From an uncultured bacterium (GTDB lineage: Bacteria; Bacteroidota; Bacteroidia; Bacteroidales; Bacteroidaceae): a DNA stretch of 21,941 nucleotides. Shown piece by piece: positions 1-7,166 of the stretch; within the stretch, counting starts at the first letter, position 1; each line of letters starts with the position of its first letter. The notes beneath the pieces were generated by a model, which was not told where the DNA came from, did no database searches, and was given only the letters and a program-made list of their open reading frames with translations. The stretch lies in NCBI GenBank assembly GCA_905215655.1, contig CAJMQT010000023.1, forward strand, positions 1 to 21,941, written 5' to 3'. The translations under genes were made by a program, and so were the position numbers.

Positions 1-1
1 C

Positions 2-64
2 TATCTCCACGCTGCAAAGGAACTGAATGATATGCCGTTGATGGCAGTTAATGATGATAATTGA
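2..64 (+). CDS. 3' end of a probable tyrosine recombinase/integrase (partial)
   Basis: An open frame enters from the left edge and ends at TGA (62-64); it reads YLHAAKELNDMPLMAVNDDN. Only 20 codons are visible. A tyrosine followed by L/T-H near the C-terminus is the usual surround of the catalytic tyrosine in phage-type integrases, so Tyr at codon 2-4 could be the nucleophile. It converges on the next gene with about 25 bp between the stops. Integrases next to excisionase-like HTH genes are typical of Bacteroidales mobile elements, which supports the call, but the fragment is too short to prove it. Any other ORF tail remains possible. Confidence 0.35.
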   Translation, partial: YLHAAKELNDMPLMAVNDDN

Positions 65-89
65 CAGATAAACGTATTATCATTGCTAT

Positions 90-1025
90 TTATAACCCTT
101 TTGCGGCTCTTTCCACCATTGCACGTTCTACATCGGCACGAAGCAGCAAGTTTCTCACACCCACTTTCTTCTTCTCTATGCCATGAACTTTGGTGATATG
201 GTGGATGTTCGCTTTAGATAGTCCGTATTTTTCCGATACCTCATCAACGGTGCAATACCGTTCATCTGCCATCATGTCCATCTGTCGCAGCTCCGCAAGA
301 TGTGTCTTTGAATAATAGGTGATACCGTATTCCTTCTTCGTGGGAATGCTGTGGCGGTATGCGTAGGCACGAATGGCGGTAGCTTTCATGCCGAACTCTT
401 CGAACACCTCGTCTGTGGTGAGCCATTCGGTGATAGTAGAGGTGTCAACGGTCAGACCGAGGCATTTCTCCACATGACGCTTGCTGTAATAGTTCTTTCC
501 GGCAATACGACACATGGGTATCTGGTTTCGCTTGGCGGTAGTGTAAAGCCACATCTGCTTTACTTTATAAACGGACATCACCTCCTCGCCGGAGAGGTAA
601 GTCAAAGGCTCGTCAGAAACGGGTACGGTTTCTTGCTTCTTCTGATACTGCTTAAGAATTGTTGGTTTCGGTCGGTTTCCGAAAACTACCTTATTATAAG
701 GGTTGCCCTCCAGCATGGACTCAATGTCAGCACGGCGGATTATTGCCATGCGGCTGCTGATGCGTGAGGCTTTCAGCTTGCCCTGCGACACGAGCTTATA
801 AATGTACTGGCGCGAGCAGCCCATAAGGATTGCCGCCTTGGAAAAGGTGAGGTACTCCTGCTGCCTTAGTCCTATAACAGGTTCTGCCGTCTTAAGGAAA
901 TCATCATTCCTTTTCTTTCTCTCTTTCTTGGCTTCATCAGCACAACTGACGGAGCAATACTTCTGCATTCCGCTGTTGGCGGTGAACTCCCTTCCGCAGA
1001 ATGCGCATCTTCTTGTCTTCTTCAT
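90..1025 (-). CDS. Zinc-ribbon protein with four tandem excisionase-type HTH modules
   Basis: The 311-residue protein starts at ATG 1025. Residues 1-40 hold a small zinc ribbon (CAFC, then CSVSC) followed by a Lys/Arg-rich linker. Four similar modules of 45-50 residues follow. Each opens with Y/W-L/C-[ST]-x-x-[EAK]-[VA], continues with a helix-turn-helix, and ends in a wing with a K/R-x-YYS or R-x-AD element: YLTFSKAAILMGCSRQYIYK, YLSGEEVMSVYKVKQMWLY, WLTTDEVFEEFGMKATAIR and YCTVDEVSEKYGLSKANIH. This is the HTH_17/MerR-like fold used by excisionases and element regulators. It is probably a DNA-binding regulator or recombination directionality factor of the element whose integrase tail lies beside it. 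No signal peptide or catalytic domain is visible. The fold assignment is good; the exact role is inferred. Confidence 0.75.
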   Translation of the reverse strand: MKKTRRCAFCGREFTANSGMQKYCSVSCADEAKKERKKRNDDFLKTAEPVIGLRQQEYLTFSKAAILMGCSRQYIYKLVSQGKLKASRISSRMAIIRRADIESMLEGNPYNKVVFGNRPKPTILKQYQKKQETVPVSDEPLTYLSGEEVMSVYKVKQMWLYTTAKRNQIPMCRIAGKNYYSKRHVEKCLGLTVDTSTITEWLTTDEVFEEFGMKATAIRAYAYRHSIPTKKEYGITYYSKTHLAELRQMDMMADERYCTVDEVSEKYGLSKANIHHITKVHGIEKKKVGVRNLLLRADVERAMVERAAKGL

Positions 1026-1087
1026 TCTTTCCCTTATTTTAATGTTTTACACTCTTTTCTGTGTATTCCATCGGGAAGTGAATGGAA

Positions 1088-1258
1088 GTCAACCATTGTT
1101 GCCCATTGCCAACAGATTTAATTTTTGTGACGACCTTCGCATTTTGCCCAGCCTTTTGTCTCTGTCTGTGAACCGTTGTCAACCATTGTCGCAAGACTTG
1201 AATTTTGTGGCAAAAATAAAGCCCCGCATATTCACCGCGATAGAAATACGTCACAAAA
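1088..1258. repeat. Iterated short motifs in the HTH-gene leader (possible operator or arm sites)
   Basis: TTTTGTGRC occurs three times: 1123-1131 (+), 1203-1211 (+) and 1250-1258 (-), the last overlapping the predicted -7 box. A separate 15-nt direct repeat, GTCAACCATTGTYGC, lies at 1088-1102 and 1178-1192, 90 nt apart. Grouped direct and inverted motifs next to a DNA-binding gene and an integrase tail suggest binding sites for the HTH protein or recombinase. This is inference. Confidence 0.4.
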
Positions 1259-1285
1259 TTATGCGGAAAATGTCGAAGCACCAAA
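1254..1285 (-). promoter_or_regulatory. Promoter for the multi-HTH gene
   Basis: On the minus strand TTTG (1285-1282), a 20-nt spacer and TAATTTTG (1261-1254) match the Bacteroidetes sigma-ABfr consensus TTTG-N~20-TAnnTTTG. Transcription would begin near 1250 and leave a leader of about 225 nt before ATG 1025. A TTTTGTGAC motif overlaps the -7 box. Confidence 0.6.
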
Positions 1286-1857
1286 AACTGACTGTGAAGT
1301 GTTAAAATTCAAATAGTATTGATAATCAGTGGTTTATTTGCAAGTGTTTTTCATTGTATGCAGTTGGTTACACCCTTCTAAATACAATATAAGAATATAA
1401 AATGCTTTTTATATAAAAGCAATAATTTAAGAATATAGCAATATGCCGGCTGAAACAGCTTTTTGCTTACAATCTGATTTTCGTCAACGCTCTCAGATTT
1501 AATTATTTGAAAAATAAAATCCGACGGACGAAAATTTTAAAAATTTCGTGTGCAATTTTAAGATGCACAGTCACAGAGATTTACGGCAAAGAAAACAAAA
1601 GTGTGCAATAAATAAGTATGAAAAACTTGCAAGAACGGGGTAATTTCGTCGAAAAAACAGCCATTCCCGAGTTGTAAAAGTGGCACTTTTGCGATGTAAA
1701 AGTGCCACTTTTACAAGATAAGAGTGCCACTTTTACCGTTTAATGTAAATTGTTTTTACTTTTCGGCGTATTTGTCCAATGATAAAATTCTATTTCGTCA
1801 TTTTTCACGTACATTTTCAAAATGACATAATGATAGCAAAAACAAGGTTTATTGAAA
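1286..1857. other. AT-rich intergenic gap without a credible gene
   Basis: No convincing coding frame is present. It holds the 22-nt array (1674-1736), an AT-rich imperfect palindrome at 1528-1549 (ACGAAAATTTT / AAAAATTTCGT), an inverted repeat TGTGCA/TGCACA at 1549-1554 and 1564-1569, and GTCATTTT/AAAATGAC at 1797-1804 and 1819-1826 just downstream of the methyltransferase stop. The composition is clearly more AT-rich than the flanking genes, as expected for accessory DNA. Confidence 0.6.
1674..1736. repeat. 22-nt phased palindromic array, locus A (3 units)
   Basis: Three 19-nt units start exactly 22 nt apart: GTAAAAGTGGCACTTTTGC (1674-1692), GTAAAAGTGCCACTTTTAC (1696-1714) and ATAAGAGTGCCACTTTTAC (1718-1736), separated by the 3-nt spacers GAT and AAG. 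Each unit is a near-palindrome (AAAAGTG-x-CACTTTT). Unit 1 is the inverse of unit 2 at 18 of 19 positions, so the pair can also fold into one long hairpin. Locus B (14399-14483) has the same architecture with a different core. I do not recognise a named repeat family. Confidence 0.9.
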
Positions 1858-2868
1858 TTAATGTAAATCCAGAAATCCCTTCTCCTTCAACGTTTTTTTG
1901 ATTTGCATCGCCACATGATACGCAAGGAGGACGGGCACGGCATTGCCTATCATCTTATAACCATAATTCACATCCTCATACAGAAACTTGAAATCATCAG
2001 GGAAACTCTGGACACGCGCCACCTCACGGACGGTCATCCTGCGGTAAAGATGTTCACTGCCTTCAACAAACTTCTGAAGGTTCTTCCCTACCTTTACCAT
2101 CTTCGGCGCCTGAGGATGCAGTTGGCATTGACGACCGCTCGCCTGAACGGTGAAGCCCGGCTCGTCCCACGAGCGCACCCTGTTACGCGACATGAATATC
2201 GGCGAATATGCTCCGATGAAATACTCGTTGTTCGAGACTTTGCAAGCCGCTCCGTTTGTCTTGTTTTTTTCAAGAGCGGGGATAGCCGTATCCTGCAAGT
2301 CCCAAATTCTTTCACGCAATGTCGGTTTGTGACTCAATGGCTCGGGATAAGCAAAATCATGTATGTTCAGATCTTTACGGAAACCTATATAAAAAACGCG
2401 GTCTCGGTCTTCCGGCACGTCATAATCATTGGCGTTAAGCATTTTCAAATTCACATCATATCCGGCTTCCGCAAACAAATTCAGAAAGCCTTTCACAGCC
2501 TCAGAATGACGTTTCGCCAACATACCCGAAACGTTTTCAGCGACAAAGAACAACGGTTGCTTGTCGCGCAACACACGGATGTATTCATAAAACAGCTGCC
2601 CGCGTGCGTCTTCTATACCCCTTAATGTTCCGGCCTCACTCCACGACTGGCACGGAGGTCCGCCGATAATCCCGGTCACTCCGTCCGGAAATTCGGACGA
2701 AGATATTTTGCGGATATCCCCTTCAATAAGATTTACTTCCGGGAAATTCGCACGATAGGTCGGACAGATTTTCGCATCAAACTCATTTGCCGTTACTGTC
2801 TTGAAACCGGCTTTATGAAAACCTAAATCCAAACCTCCCGCTCCGGAGAATAGACTGATAAGATTCAT
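1858..2868 (-). CDS. DNA (cytosine-5) methyltransferase, M.HaeIII-like (predicted GGCC)
   Basis: The 336-residue protein carries all core C5-methyltransferase motifs in order: I FSGAGGLDLGF (7-17), IV GGPPCQSWSEAG with catalytic Cys73, VI ENV (111-113), VIII EDRDRVFYIGFR (about 153-164), then a target-recognition region, and IX/X with RVRSWDEPGFTVQASGRQ and GYKMIGNAVPV. From memory, length, motif spacing and recognition-region sequence (EYFIGAYSPIFMSRNRVR, QCQLHPQAP, EHLYRRMTVRE) closely follow M.HaeIII, whose catalytic residue is Cys71 and which methylates the internal C of GGCC. No restriction endonuclease gene lies beside it: the gap on one side is non-coding and the BspA-like gene is on the other. 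It is therefore an orphan methylase here, possibly a remnant or an anti-restriction function of the adjacent element. GGCC specificity is inferred from homology. Confidence 0.95.
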   Translation of the reverse strand: MNLISLFSGAGGLDLGFHKAGFKTVTANEFDAKICPTYRANFPEVNLIEGDIRKISSSEFPDGVTGIIGGPPCQSWSEAGTLRGIEDARGQLFYEYIRVLRDKQPLFFVAENVSGMLAKRHSEAVKGFLNLFAEAGYDVNLKMLNANDYDVPEDRDRVFYIGFRKDLNIHDFAYPEPLSHKPTLRERIWDLQDTAIPALEKNKTNGAACKVSNNEYFIGAYSPIFMSRNRVRSWDEPGFTVQASGRQCQLHPQAPKMVKVGKNLQKFVEGSEHLYRRMTVREVARVQSFPDDFKFLYEDVNYGYKMIGNAVPVLLAYHVAMQIKKTLKEKGFLDLH

Positions 2869-2903
2869 TATATTTTTAATGGGCGATTATTCAGATTGAG
2901 TTG

Positions 2904-2911
2904 CGAAGGTA
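2904..2911 (-). promoter_or_regulatory. Weak candidate -7 box for the methyltransferase
   Basis: On the minus strand TACCTTCG lies about 36 nt upstream of ATG 2868 and resembles the Bacteroidetes -7 box TAnnTTTG with one mismatch. No TTTG is seen at the expected -33 distance. Confidence 0.3.
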
Positions 2912-3024
2912 CTGAAATTTTCATAAAAAAAAGACATTCTCAATAAAAATCGTCCGAACAAAGCCCTGAGCAGCCCTAACGGCAAATGCTGTCATCAGGC
3001 AGATTGGGGTTAAAGAAAGGCAGG

Positions 3025-3070
3025 CAAAAAAAACGGAAGCAAGTTGTATTCATATACACTTGCCTCCGTT
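3025..3070 (-). terminator. Intrinsic terminator of the BspA-like gene
   Basis: On the minus strand AACGGAGGCAAG-TGTAT pairs with ATACAACTTGCTTCCGTT, with one mismatch and one bulge. A run of eight T follows (A-run at 3026-3033 on the plus strand). It lies about 35 nt beyond the stop at 3104, oriented for that gene. Confidence 0.85.
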
Positions 3071-3103
3071 GTGCTTTATGCGTTGCTTAATACTGATGAA
3101 GGA

Positions 3104-5236
3104 TTATTTTGCGTTTACGAATGCTTTTGTTGTCTTGGCACCTTCACGTATGATGTAAACTCCGGGAGTAATGTTGTTTGCAGAAACTTTAACGCCTTGC
3201 AGGTTGTAGTAAACTTTTCCCGTGTTAACATTGCCGCTTTCAATTCCGTTGACGCCTGACGATGTTATTGCCTCGATGTTTGTAAACTCTTTCCAGCTTA
3301 CAGCAGCCTTGTAGGCATCTACTGATGCAGCCGGAACATGGAGAGTTGCCGTAAGGAAGTCTTCAAACATTCCGTCGGTGGCACAGGTCGGAGGCACGGT
3401 ATTGAGAGATGTAATATCTTTTATGCCCGTACAGCCGTAGAAAGCCATAATGTCTATATTATTTACGGTTGAAGGAATTGTTATTGTTTCAATAGCCTTG
3501 CAGTTGCTGAACGTCATTTTTCCTATTGTTTCAAGACCTTCGGCAAGAGTCACGTCTTTAAGGTTCTTACATCCGTAGAATGTGCTTCCGGAGAGAGTCT
3601 TGACGCTTCCCGGCAGACTTATTCCGGTAAGTCCCTCACAGCTCCAGAAAGAAGAACCGATCTTCTCCACGCCGTCAGGTATAGCAACGGCCGTCAGTTT
3701 GATACAATTTGCAAATGCCTGATCGCCAAGTTCCTTCAAGGTTGACGGAAGTGTGATATTTGTCATTGCCTTGAAACCGTAGAACGAGCGTCCTATTTTC
3801 GTCACTCCTTCGGGAACGGTCACCTCTGTCGTTTCTACTCCGTCGATATACACTTTTCCCCAGTTCCTTTCAGATGTCGGGAATACGTTGTACAGCGGGT
3901 TGGCATTTCCGTTGGCGAACTCTATTGCACACCATGCAGCCAGATCGGCAATATAAAGACTTCTCACGTTGGATGCGTTGCGGAAGGCATCGGTGCCAAC
4001 GGTCTTGATAGACGCCGGGATATGAATTGCCGTAAGGGTGCGGTTCGTATAGAATGCCTTTGCCGCTACTGAGGTTACGGCGTATGTCGTTTTGTTTGCC
4101 TCTATTGTTGCGGGGATGTTGAGATCTTTTATGCTTCCGAGACATCCTGTTACCTCTGCCGTCTTAGCGTCGTTGTCAAGGCTGTATGTAATGCCGTCTA
4201 CCGTGGCGGTTGTCGGGTCAGCATAAGGATCTTCGGTTACTGCCTGAGTAAAGATATTGTAATCTACGTCAATCTTAAAGCTGCTCATAGGGAAACCGTT
4301 GTAACTTCCTGCGCCGTTGGTGTCATAACCGAGGAAAACATCTGATTTTGCAGAAATCATGGAGCTGTTGTCCGTTGTCGTTACGGTGAAAGCCGGGTCG
4401 CGTGTCAATCCGTCTGCTGTTCTGTTAAACATATAATAAATGTTCTTTACACCGGTGCCGTTTGACGCGATGGCATGTCCGATGGGGCTTTCTGTCTTTA
4501 ATGTTGCCGTTTTGGCGAGAGCATTAAATGCGATAGGAACATTATAGAAATATCCGGGCATGAACAATGCGTTGATACCTACTACGCTGAGAGCGTCCTC
4601 GGCGGTCTTGGTTATCTGCAAGGGACACGCATAAGTTTTTGCTGAGAGCGTGAACGACATTTTTGCATTTGCCTCGGTTGTCTGTATCTCGTTCATGATA
4701 ATAAGACCTCCTTGTTGTCCCTGATATACGACTGTGCCGTAAAGACCCTTGTCAAATGTGACGGTGTTGCCGTTTACGGTTCCCTTTATTTCCGTATCAT
4801 TGTATTGCAGCTCAGGAGTGAGCGCATGTATTGTTATATCGCCGTACGTGCTGCTCGTGCCTACAACAACGCCGGTAGGTATTGTTATGGTTCCTGTTGC
4901 CGCATCGTATGACGCCTTTACGTCATATCCTTCTGCAAATCCTTCGAGGATAATACCGTCGTTATCGGCAACCACGGTGAAATAGCCGTTGAAATTGTCT
5001 TCGGTGTCGTTGTAAACCGTAATAAAACTTTTGCCGACAATGCTTTCAGGGGCAGTGGAAGCTGCTTGTACTTTTGTCTTGGTCACAGCCTGTTTCTCTG
5101 TTCCCATTTTGAAAGAAGCGGATTTCAGCTGCAAATGTGCCTCACGTCTTAATTTGTTGAAGTCTTGAAATTCAGTTGCAGCTGTCACAGACATTGTAAG
5201 CAATGCCAGTAGTGCAAGAGTAAAAATCTTTTTCAT
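3104..5236 (-). CDS. Secreted BspA-like leucine-rich-repeat surface protein
   Basis: I place the start at ATG 5236, giving 710 residues, because a clean signal peptide begins there (MKKIFTLALLALLTMSVTAA). The 25 codons upstream in frame look non-coding and overlap the leader. Residues about 30-345 form a beta-rich region of unknown fold. About 350-625 hold BspA-type repeats (LRR_5), recognisable by iterations of I-x-x-I-x-x-x-A-F-x-x-C-x-x-L-x-x-I-x-L-P (for example LKELGDQAFANCIKLTAVAI). The last 50 residues (GVYIIREGAKTTKAF) resemble the short C-terminal tails of exported Prevotella proteins. Such proteins are thought to act in adhesion and surface binding. It is monocistronic, with its own promoter and terminator. 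The ligand cannot be read from sequence. Confidence 0.88.
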   Translation of the reverse strand: MKKIFTLALLALLTMSVTAATEFQDFNKLRREAHLQLKSASFKMGTEKQAVTKTKVQAASTAPESIVGKSFITVYNDTEDNFNGYFTVVADNDGIILEGFAEGYDVKASYDAATGTITIPTGVVVGTSSTYGDITIHALTPELQYNDTEIKGTVNGNTVTFDKGLYGTVVYQGQQGGLIIMNEIQTTEANAKMSFTLSAKTYACPLQITKTAEDALSVVGINALFMPGYFYNVPIAFNALAKTATLKTESPIGHAIASNGTGVKNIYYMFNRTADGLTRDPAFTVTTTDNSSMISAKSDVFLGYDTNGAGSYNGFPMSSFKIDVDYNIFTQAVTEDPYADPTTATVDGITYSLDNDAKTAEVTGCLGSIKDLNIPATIEANKTTYAVTSVAAKAFYTNRTLTAIHIPASIKTVGTDAFRNASNVRSLYIADLAAWCAIEFANGNANPLYNVFPTSERNWGKVYIDGVETTEVTVPEGVTKIGRSFYGFKAMTNITLPSTLKELGDQAFANCIKLTAVAIPDGVEKIGSSFWSCEGLTGISLPGSVKTLSGSTFYGCKNLKDVTLAEGLETIGKMTFSNCKAIETITIPSTVNNIDIMAFYGCTGIKDITSLNTVPPTCATDGMFEDFLTATLHVPAASVDAYKAAVSWKEFTNIEAITSSGVNGIESGNVNTGKVYYNLQGVKVSANNITPGVYIIREGAKTTKAFVNAK

Positions 5237-5341
5237 CCGTTGAATTTTAGGTTTGTTTAGATTAAATTCGCGACAATTTATCTGTTTACGGTAGCACCAT
5301 CCATAAAGCAAAATGCTTTGTTTCAGGCGTTGTCTTGAACA

Positions 5342-5374
5342 TAAAAGTACCGTGTCGCGAAAAAACAGTACAAA
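5342..5374 (-). promoter_or_regulatory. Promoter for the BspA-like gene
   Basis: On the minus strand TTTG (5374-5371), a 21-nt spacer and TACTTTTA (5349-5342) fit the Bacteroidetes consensus apart from the last base of the -7 box. The leader would be about 100 nt. A second perfect -7 match, TACTTTTG (5399-5392), lacks a well-placed -33 box. Confidence 0.5.
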
Positions 5375-5436
5375 ATGTTCGATTTCGCCAACAAAAGTAG
5401 TCTTTTTGTTTTATTAACATGTTTTATTGAAGACAA

Positions 5437-5500
5437 AAGTGAAAGACCATTGATACTTTCTTGACATAAATCAAAAAAGTTTACGCATGGTCTTTCACTT
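5437..5500 (-). terminator. Long hairpin between radA and the BspA-like gene, probable radA terminator
   Basis: A perfect 14-bp inverted repeat, AAGTGAAAGACCAT (5437-5450) and ATGGTCTTTCACTT (5487-5500), encloses a second stem, ACTTTCTTGA/TCAAAAAAGT (9 of 10), around a six-base loop. On the minus strand it is followed by the T-rich TTTTGTCTTC. It lies about 97 nt past the radA stop. The distance and the weak T-run leave room for another role. The rest of the 5237-5596 gap shows only the BspA-like promoter. Confidence 0.5.
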
Positions 5501-5596
5501 CTTTACTTTCTGAGACTCTTTGATTGTCTGATGATGTCCGGATTGCCTTTTAGCCTAAACAAACCAAATAATAAAAAACGGAACAGTCTATTATTG

Positions 5597-6988
5597 TCAT
5601 CCGAACAAAGCCCTGAGCGCTCCTTCCACTTTCCGCACGGGCACGAGTTCGATGTTGAACTTCTTGGAGTTAAAGCCCTGCATGTTGCTTGCAGGAATTA
5701 TCATGTGCGTAAAACCGAGTTTCTCTGCCTCGGCGACGCGCTGCTCTATGCGGCTGACAGGGCGCACCTCGCCGCTCAGTCCCACCTCGCCCGCCATGCA
5801 CCAGCCGCTTTCTATCGCCGTGTCGACGTTGCTTGACAGCACGGCGGATATCACGCTGAGGTCCATCGCGAGGTCGGTGACGCGCAGACCGCCGGCTATA
5901 TTGATGAAGACATCTTTCTGTATCAGTTTGAAACCGACACGCTTTTCAAGCACAGCAAGCAGCATATTGAGGCGTCGCTGGTCAAAGCCTGTGGCGCTGC
6001 GCTGCGGTGTTCCGTAAGCCGCCGTCGACACGAGAGCCTGCGTCTCAACCATAAACGGACGTATGCCTTCTATCGCCGAAGATATCGCCACGCCGCTAAG
6101 CCCCTCGTGGTCGCGGGTCAACAGCAGTTCCGATGGATTGCTGACGGGGCGCAGCCCATCGGCGCGCATCTCATAAATGCCCAGCTCAGAGGTACTGCCG
6201 AAGCGGTTCTTGATTGAGCGGAGGATGCGGTACATGTAGTGGCGGTCGCCCTCAAACTGTATTACGGTGTCGACGATGTGCTCCAAAATCTTAGGTCCGG
6301 CGAGCGTACCTTCCTTATTAATATGTCCGATAAGGATTACGGGCACGCCGCTCGACTTGGCGAAACGCAGCAGCGCCGAGGCACATTCGCGCACCTGTGT
6401 GACGCTGCCCGGCGAGCTGTCAACAGTCTCCGTGCAGATGGTTTGTATCGAGTCGATTACCACAAGTTCGGGAGCCGTCTCCTTGATGTGCGTGAAAATA
6501 TCTTCAAGAGATGTCTCACAAAGTATCAGGCAGTTGTCGCTCTCGCTGTGGGCGATGCGCTCGGCGCGCATTTTCAGCTGTCGGGCACTCTCCTCTCCGC
6601 TGACGTAAAGAATGCGTCGGTCGGTCAGACGCAAAATCGTCTGTAACGTCAGCGTGCTCTTTCCGATACCCGGTTCGCCGCCGAGCAGCACTATCGAGCC
6701 GGGCACGAGTCCGCCGCCGAGCACACGGTCAAGCTCCGCATCGAGCATGTCGATACGCGGCTCCGCCTTGACGGATATGCCGCTGAGCGGTTGTGGGCGA
6801 TTGTCCGTGCTCCTGCTTCTCGCCCTCGTCGCAGCCGCTGCCGACGCCGCAGCCTTCTGTCCGCTGTCTGCCGATATACGTATTTCCTTAAAGGTGTTCC
6901 AATGTCCGCAACTCGGACACTTGCCGACCCACTTCGCCGACTCCTGTCCGCAGTCGGAACAAACGTAAGCTATCTTGTCTTTTGCCAT
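5597..6988 (-). CDS. radA: DNA repair ATPase RadA (Sms)
   Basis: The 463-residue protein has the full RadA plan. An N-terminal C4 zinc finger (Cys10, 13, 24 and 27) is followed by an Ala/Ser-rich linker (about 45-65). Then come a RecA-like core with Walker A GGEPGIGKST (103-112), Walker B LVVIDS (175-180) and the RadA signature KNRFG (260-264), and a C-terminal Lon-like domain without peptidase function. RadA is a branch-migration helicase acting at recombination intermediates in the cytoplasm, alongside RecA. Length is normal. The ATG at 6988 directly precedes the zinc finger. It is transcribed divergently from the lipoprotein-TPR pair, from an interleaved promoter. I counted no GGCC site in this gene, although CCGG (five) and GCGC (more than ten) are common. 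Confidence 0.97.
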   Translation of the reverse strand: MAKDKIAYVCSDCGQESAKWVGKCPSCGHWNTFKEIRISADSGQKAAASAAAATRARSRSTDNRPQPLSGISVKAEPRIDMLDAELDRVLGGGLVPGSIVLLGGEPGIGKSTLTLQTILRLTDRRILYVSGEESARQLKMRAERIAHSESDNCLILCETSLEDIFTHIKETAPELVVIDSIQTICTETVDSSPGSVTQVRECASALLRFAKSSGVPVILIGHINKEGTLAGPKILEHIVDTVIQFEGDRHYMYRILRSIKNRFGSTSELGIYEMRADGLRPVSNPSELLLTRDHEGLSGVAISSAIEGIRPFMVETQALVSTAAYGTPQRSATGFDQRRLNMLLAVLEKRVGFKLIQKDVFINIAGGLRVTDLAMDLSVISAVLSSNVDTAIESGWCMAGEVGLSGEVRPVSRIEQRVAEAEKLGFTHMIIPASNMQGFNSKKFNIELVPVRKVEGALRALFG

Positions 6989-7026
6989 TGTATTTCTTTT
7001 TTTGTCGACGAGGGGCGTGTGGATAA

Positions 7027-7064
7027 GTTTACTTGTTTCTCGTCAACTTGTCAACTTGTTCATC
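7027..7064 (-). repeat. 8-nt-period repeat in the radA leader
   Basis: On the minus strand the region reads GATGAAC AAGTTGAC AAGTTGAC GAGAAACAAG TAAAC, imperfect iterations of GTTGACAA/GTAAACAA. It sits directly downstream of the predicted radA transcription start, so it would be part of the 5' leader. A related array lies at 21853-21884. Confidence 0.7.
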
Positions 7065-7066
7065 AA

Positions 7067-7097
7067 CAAAAGTAACAATTATTTTTTGAGTTACAAA
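7067..7097 (-). promoter_or_regulatory. radA promoter
   Basis: On the minus strand TTTG (7097-7094), a 19-nt spacer and TACTTTTG (7074-7067) match the Bacteroidetes consensus exactly. It interleaves with the oppositely directed promoter at 7085-7114. Confidence 0.65.
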
Positions 7098-7114
7098 ATA
7101 AATGGCTAACTTTG
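7085..7114 (+). promoter_or_regulatory. Promoter of the lipoprotein-TPR pair
   Basis: TTTG (7085-7088), an 18-nt spacer and TAACTTTG (7107-7114) match the Bacteroidetes consensus. The start would fall near 7119, leaving a leader of about 100 nt before ATG 7219 that contains a terminator-like hairpin. Confidence 0.65.
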
Positions 7115-7166
7115 CAACATCAACAAAAGCATCAGGCTAATATCGCACATTAATTAATAAAAGAAG

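Noticed and set aside
1039..1284. 81-residue minus-strand frame upstream of the HTH gene
   Set aside because: Its start lies inside the predicted -33 box of the HTH promoter, upstream of the transcript start. It spans the repeat motifs and shows no recognisable domain.
1674..1736. Locus A as a CRISPR array
   Set aside because: Repeats are 19 nt with 3-nt spacers and are palindromic. No unique spacers of about 30 nt and no cas genes are present; the same holds for locus B.
1797..1826. Terminator of the methyltransferase gene
   Set aside because: The 8-bp GTCATTTT/AAAATGAC stem is AT-rich and lacks a T-run on the minus strand, so it was kept only as an inverted repeat in the gap.
5237..5311. 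25-codon N-terminal extension of the BspA-like protein
   Set aside because: It would bury the signal peptide, and the composition looks like leader DNA; ATG 5236 gives a normal secreted protein.
7115..7166. TPP or other known riboswitch before the NMT1-like lipoprotein
   Set aside because: The conserved thi-box core and other known aptamer signatures are absent; the leader is too short.
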